Translations under genes and position numbers: made by a program
The notes under the pieces: model-generated
The model's input: only the letters and a program-made list of their open reading frames with translations
Database searches by the model: none
Told to the model about the DNA's origin: nothing
From: Limosilactobacillus coleohominis 101-4-CHN
GTDB lineage: Bacteria > Bacillota > Bacilli > Lactobacillales > Lactobacillaceae
Direction: 5' to 3'
NCBI RefSeq assembly: GCF_000161935.1
Contig: NZ_GG698806.1
Span: 82,853 to 146,852 of the forward strand
Length of the DNA: 64,000 nucleotides
Part shown: positions 61,101-64,000 of the stretch, piece by piece
How the letters are laid out: each line of letters begins with the position of its first letter
Position numbering within the stretch: the first letter of the stretch is position 1

Positions 61101-61941
61101 CCATCCAGTAACAACGGAACAAAAATTTGGTCATGTTGGGTTGCTAGATGATCGCCATGATTCACAGCCCAGCTATCGAGCCTTAATTTACGAAACTAAA
61201 ATTCGTAATCAAAAATCATCTCAACCGGACTTGAAACGTAAAGTTTACCTTCGGGGCCGAATTGATCGGGTTGATGCAGTCCGTGGTGATCAGCAGGATT
61301 ACCTAACAGTTGTCGACTATAAGTCTGCTAATAAGGAATTTGACTTAGTTGATGCCTACGAGGGGTTAGACCTACAGATGTTAACGTATCTTAATAATTT
61401 GCAGGCAAATTTAGATATTGCTAATCCAGATCGCCAAAGCGCAATTGCGGGTGCATTATACTTACACCTGTTTGATCCGCATTATCAATATAAGAATATT
61501 ATTAAAAAGAATCCTGAAATTACAGAACTTCAAAATCATGAATTCAAAGGAATTTTGTTGAACGATGATGCTGTCTTGCGCCAAATTGACGAAGGATTAG
61601 CAGCGGCAAAACCAAATCCACTTGTCCTTGGGGTTAGCTATACTAAATCTAAGGATCTCATTAAGGCTAAAAAAGGTTCATTATTAGTTGATCAGGAACA
61701 ACTGAAGCGATTGTTGGCGCGGAATAAGCAGTTGATTATTACAGCAGCGCAACAAATTTTTAGCGGAAATGTGGCACTCAAACCATTCCGTCGCGATCAG
61801 CGAACGGGATTAGATTACAGTGATTATCTTGATATTTACCATTTCGATAGTTTACTCGATCAAGATAAGTATCGTGAAATCATTCTGACCGATGATGATG
61901 TGATGAAGAAACTGAAAGATGAGGGGGCAAATAATGAGTAG
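58183..61941 (+). CDS. rexB: ATP-dependent nuclease subunit B (RexB/AddB)
   Basis: A 1252-residue UvrD-related protein. The N-terminus FILGPASKDHQHALV holds no GKS/T, so it is RexB-like with no working Walker A. The nuclease domain near the end has the DxK motif VVDYKSANKEFDL and GALYLHLFDPHYQ. Where AddB has a Cys-rich iron-sulphur end, this protein reads RTGLDYSDYLDIYHFD without cysteine. The chosen ATG is 7 nt from GGAGG; another ATG is 3 bases before it. It overlaps rexA by 8 nt. Confidence 0.92.
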   Translation: MSTLKFILGPASKDHQHALVQELHQQLVAHPNDQFFFLVPNHIKFSTEIDVLNQLKNLGDSTDVYAQSRVQVLSFTRLAWFLLRNDPHYQTPRISDVGLTMLVAKIIRELPEDDLKMFAKEAHRYGFVQDLTAQLIELQNANVDPQDHDAIIERVQKWADEHQERVSSAFLDKMTVLFKVYAAFEEGLTGRLNSCAVYQLLIKRLFKDDFSHTHFFLNRYNGQFSAMEEQIVETMIKKAASTTIGLVLDRPYRGATLPNPNNLFYQSGMQYHRLAEFAEQQPDVMLVDDQVVTVNRVSDGLVEVEEWMKAQAQFTIPEQQPRTDQGVHFFTAPTRVAELQRVAAKIRQLVASGQYRYRDFLILTRHLDGYTTMLKPVFDANEVPIFNDNDRSMANHPLVTLLEAIFKIADHYFQLPDVLQLLKTGLVVPQERDEKGRSYYSSQRFMSAVYTTENWCLKYGKTGHAWLEQAEWEFTPHVDPQILANNEQLKKREQQQTSQINWVKSVVRNQLAPFIKQLQGASDGQTAAQILYQGLINLGVREQLEQWAKAATKRGQMDLAQQPQQVWNTMVNLLDEYVTVLGNEGTFYLTAFAEVIQVGFQTATYSQIPSTMDQVLVSETGIVQTNQRKVVFMIGATDDVMPEIKISEGLLSDPDKQLLSQGLTDGQFLPVSGMQRIDNEAMLNYLGMLNAREQLYLSAPVMGSNEERVTMSPYLVGLATYFGQWDADNNQLRNDLPFAPEPRADFAKLEPFVSAPAATLTNYVQVERQAKNAGQTVSAGWRNISREMNHERLGWLKSSLNYQNQTTKLSPEMAAQLYGHLDPDVLKQATAAGDNFDWTTVSDDQRHNTLATSISQLQTFYRNPYEYFLKFGLDLQKREELEITNANSGTFYHDSLEAFVRLLKQNQVKLAELADDQLAFYVAKAMDWAFSRQPSVVELAANYERIAYQKHHLEQTVLTMARVLRNQAQYSASHPVTTEQKFGHVGLLDDRHDSQPSYRALIYETKIRNQKSSQPDLKRKVYLRGRIDRVDAVRGDQQDYLTVVDYKSANKEFDLVDAYEGLDLQMLTYLNNLQANLDIANPDRQSAIAGALYLHLFDPHYQYKNIIKKNPEITELQNHEFKGILLNDDAVLRQIDEGLAAAKPNPLVLGVSYTKSKDLIKAKKGSLLVDQEQLKRLLARNKQLIITAAQQIFSGNVALKPFRRDQRTGLDYSDYLDIYHFDSLLDQDKYREIILTDDDVMKKLKDEGANNE
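60532..60545. other. Noc-binding-site-like palindrome 3
   Basis: ATTTCCCGGGAAAT matches the Noc site at all 14 positions, within rexB. Confidence 0.55.
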
Positions 61942-64000
61942 TTTTAAACCAACCCCAGAGCAAACGCGCGCGATTAATGATCGGGACCGGGATATTTTAG
62001 TTTCAGCTTCCGCTGGTTCCGGTAAAACGGCGGTCTTAGTTGATCGGGTGGTTAAGCTCTTAAAAGAAAATCGTCATCTAAATATTGACGAGATGCTATT
62101 GGTAACCTTTACGAAGGAAGCTGCTAAAAATATGCGGGAGCGGATTCGTAAGCGTCTGGTTGCTGATAGTAATGATCAGCACATGAAAACCCAGATTAAT
62201 CGGTTAGCACTAGCTAATATCAGTACGATTCACTCCTTTTGTGAACAGGTAATTAAACGTTATTACTATGTGATTGGATTAGATCCGCAGTACCGGTTAG
62301 TTACGGATGCTACCGAGCAGGCGCTTTTAAAAGAACAAGTTTGGAACGATTTACAGGAAAAGCGGTTTAAAGAAGACTATGCGAAGGCTGATCCAAGTAA
62401 ATGGCATTTTAGCCAGTTGGCGGAAAACTTTGCGGATGCAAAGTCAAATGTTGGCGAGGGCCTGCAAGAAGTGGTTGAAAAGCTTTATCAAGAGGCTAAT
62501 GCCCAACCTGATCCGGATCAATGGTTATCACAAACCGAAAGAAACTACCAATTTGGTGATGACCCAATTATCCAAACGACCTTTTATCAACAAACGCTAC
62601 TCCCCATTTTGCGGCAGTTCTTTGACCAATTGATTGCCGATTGGGAAGGGTTGGTTACTAAAGCATCCACCAGTGGGTTTGATAATCTTGCTGAGACGCT
62701 CACGGGTGATTTAATTTTGGTTAAAGATTTACAAAAGTCATTAACAACTGCAACTTGGGATGAGTTGCAAGCCCAAATATCCGGAATCAAATTTGGCAGA
62801 CTGAAAACGCAACGATTTAAGGATGATCCAGATGGTAAAGCACATTATGACGAATTAAAAGATGGGCGTAATGAACTCAAAAAGCGTTTGAAAACCTTAC
62901 AAGATAAATATTTTCAGTATGATGAGCGTGAATTGCGTGCCAAAACAGCTGCTGCTCGGATGATGGTGGAAGAATTGGTCAGCGTCACCAAGGATTTTCG
63001 GCAGTCCTATCAAGAGGCTAAACTTGCTCGTCATATGCTCGACTTTAGCGATTTAGAGCATTATGCTTACCAGATCCTAACTAATCAGAGTGATGCAGGT
63101 AAGCAAGTTTTGAACGAATTACGCCATCACTATCGTGAAATATTGGTTGATGAGTACCAAGATACTAACCGTCTTCAGGATGATTTATTGAATCAACTGC
63201 ATGATCCGCAGCTCAACCATCTTTTTATGGTGGGGGACGTTAAACAGTCAATTTATCGTTTCCGCCAAGCTGATCCAACGTTATTTTTGGATAAGTATGA
63301 ACGTTATCAATCATCATCTAAAAATGATGAAACTATCATATTGGCAGAAAATTTCCGGTCTATGAATAATGTCACAGAATTTACTAATCTGGTCTTTACG
63401 CAATTAATGGATCGGACAGTTGGGGAAATGCCATATGATGATCAAGCGCAATTAAAGTTTGCGGCAAAGTGGTATGATCCAAAGGAAGTTTCTCCTGTGC
63501 CAACTGAGCTGATGGTTTATGATGCAAATGCTGATAATGAAACAATCATAGATAAGGAAGAAAATCAGCAAAGGTATATCAAACTACCGGAGGGATCAGA
63601 TAAGTACGCCGGTGAAGTTTGGATGGTTGCGATGCGCATTCGCCAAATGTTAGATAATCAAGAGCGTATTTATGATCCAGAATTAGGACATGAACGCCCA
63701 ATTCAACCGGCGGACATTGTAATTCTTGAGCGAACCAAAAGCCCAAACAACCGAATTGTAGAACAATTTGGTCAATTAAACATTCCGGTGGTGGTTCAAG
63801 ATGTACAAAATTATTTCAAAGCGACTGAAGTGCGTACGATGATTTCGTTACTGAAAGTTATTGATAATCCTTATCAAGATATTCCGTTAGTTGCGGTATT
63901 GCGCTCGCCGATTGTTGGATTGACGGAACCGGAAATGGCTTACCTGCGGATTAATCATCGTTATGGTAATTTTTATGAAGCTGTTCAATTTTTTACTCAG
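61934..64000 (+). CDS. rexA: ATP-dependent nuclease subunit A (RexA/AddA), 5' part
   Basis: Open from the ATG at 61934 to the window edge, 689 codons. It begins MSSFKPTPEQTRAINDRDRD and has Walker A VSASAGSGKTAVLVDRVV, LVTFTKEAAKNMRERI, the helicase motif LVDEYQDTN and GDVKQSIYRFRQADP. The C-terminal nuclease part is outside the window. AddAB/RexAB resects double-strand breaks up to a Chi site and feeds RecA. It overlaps rexB by 8 nt. Confidence 0.95.
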   Translation, partial: MSSFKPTPEQTRAINDRDRDILVSASAGSGKTAVLVDRVVKLLKENRHLNIDEMLLVTFTKEAAKNMRERIRKRLVADSNDQHMKTQINRLALANISTIHSFCEQVIKRYYYVIGLDPQYRLVTDATEQALLKEQVWNDLQEKRFKEDYAKADPSKWHFSQLAENFADAKSNVGEGLQEVVEKLYQEANAQPDPDQWLSQTERNYQFGDDPIIQTTFYQQTLLPILRQFFDQLIADWEGLVTKASTSGFDNLAETLTGDLILVKDLQKSLTTATWDELQAQISGIKFGRLKTQRFKDDPDGKAHYDELKDGRNELKKRLKTLQDKYFQYDERELRAKTAAARMMVEELVSVTKDFRQSYQEAKLARHMLDFSDLEHYAYQILTNQSDAGKQVLNELRHHYREILVDEYQDTNRLQDDLLNQLHDPQLNHLFMVGDVKQSIYRFRQADPTLFLDKYERYQSSSKNDETIILAENFRSMNNVTEFTNLVFTQLMDRTVGEMPYDDQAQLKFAAKWYDPKEVSPVPTELMVYDANADNETIIDKEENQQRYIKLPEGSDKYAGEVWMVAMRIRQMLDNQERIYDPELGHERPIQPADIVILERTKSPNNRIVEQFGQLNIPVVVQDVQNYFKATEVRTMISLLKVIDNPYQDIPLVAVLRSPIVGLTEPEMAYLRINHRYGNFYEAVQFFTQ

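Overview
The window is the replication-origin region of a low-GC Gram-positive chromosome. Gene content (two-subunit RexAB-type recombination nuclease, ClpL, PepC and C69 dipeptidases, an LPxTG MucBP surface protein, an iron alcohol dehydrogenase resembling 1,3-propanediol dehydrogenases, TPP-riboswitch YkoE) and frequent TTG/GTG starts point to Lactobacillaceae, most likely a Limosilactobacillus-like heterofermenter. The genus is an inference from gene content; no database search was run.

Layout. 1-5.6 kb: LysE exporter, C69 dipeptidase, a GntR(YtrA-type)-ABC operon, tRNA-Ala(CGC), an orphan TIM-barrel protein and a rhamnosidase remnant. 5.6-16.4 kb (mostly minus strand): LPxTG MucBP adhesin, PepC, a LicT-PTS-BglA beta-glucoside operon run by RNA antitermination and a cre site, cardiolipin synthase, a small membrane protein and an interrupted TatD gene. 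16.4-24.7 kb: TPP riboswitch-YkoE, ClpL preceded by a small HTH gene, an araT-type aminotransferase/D-2-hydroxyacid dehydrogenase operon behind a leader-peptide attenuator, and an iron alcohol dehydrogenase with a Rex-like site. 24.8-49.1 kb (minus strand): rlmH, a 540-bp intergenic region dense in DnaA boxes, htrA-walJ-walI-walH-walK-walR, two tRNA-Lys(CTT) genes, a frameshifted MFS gene, dnaB-rplI-gdpP, rpsR-ssb-rpsF, gyrA-gyrB-recF-rlbA, dnaN and dnaA. 49.1-55.7 kb (plus): rpmH-rnpA-yidC-jag-mnmE-mnmG-lepB. 55.8-58.1 kb (minus): a T-box-controlled MetE-like methyltransferase and a cyclase-family gene. 58.2 kb to the end (plus): rexB and the start of rexA.

The origin can be read directly. 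DnaA-box clusters flank dnaA, and between dnaA and dnaN a box cluster, a run of five DnaA-trios and an AT-rich unwinding element lie in the order known from Bacillus subtilis. A third dense DnaA-box cluster lies 22 kb away between rlmH and htrA. Three parS-like sites and three Noc-site-like palindromes are scattered over the window, although parA, parB and noc are not in it.

Much of the unusual content is RNA-level control. There are three RAT-like elements in the bgl operon, a TPP riboswitch, a Met-type T-box, and an aromatic-rich leader peptide (Tyr-Trp-Phe-Trp) followed by hairpins and a terminator in front of the aromatic aminotransferase operon. The last is the best candidate for an undescribed regulatory system. 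Four genes are broken: a rhamnosidase remnant, TatD with an in-frame TGA, a PTS_EIIC_2-like gene with a frameshift, and an MFS gene with a frameshift in a G6 run.
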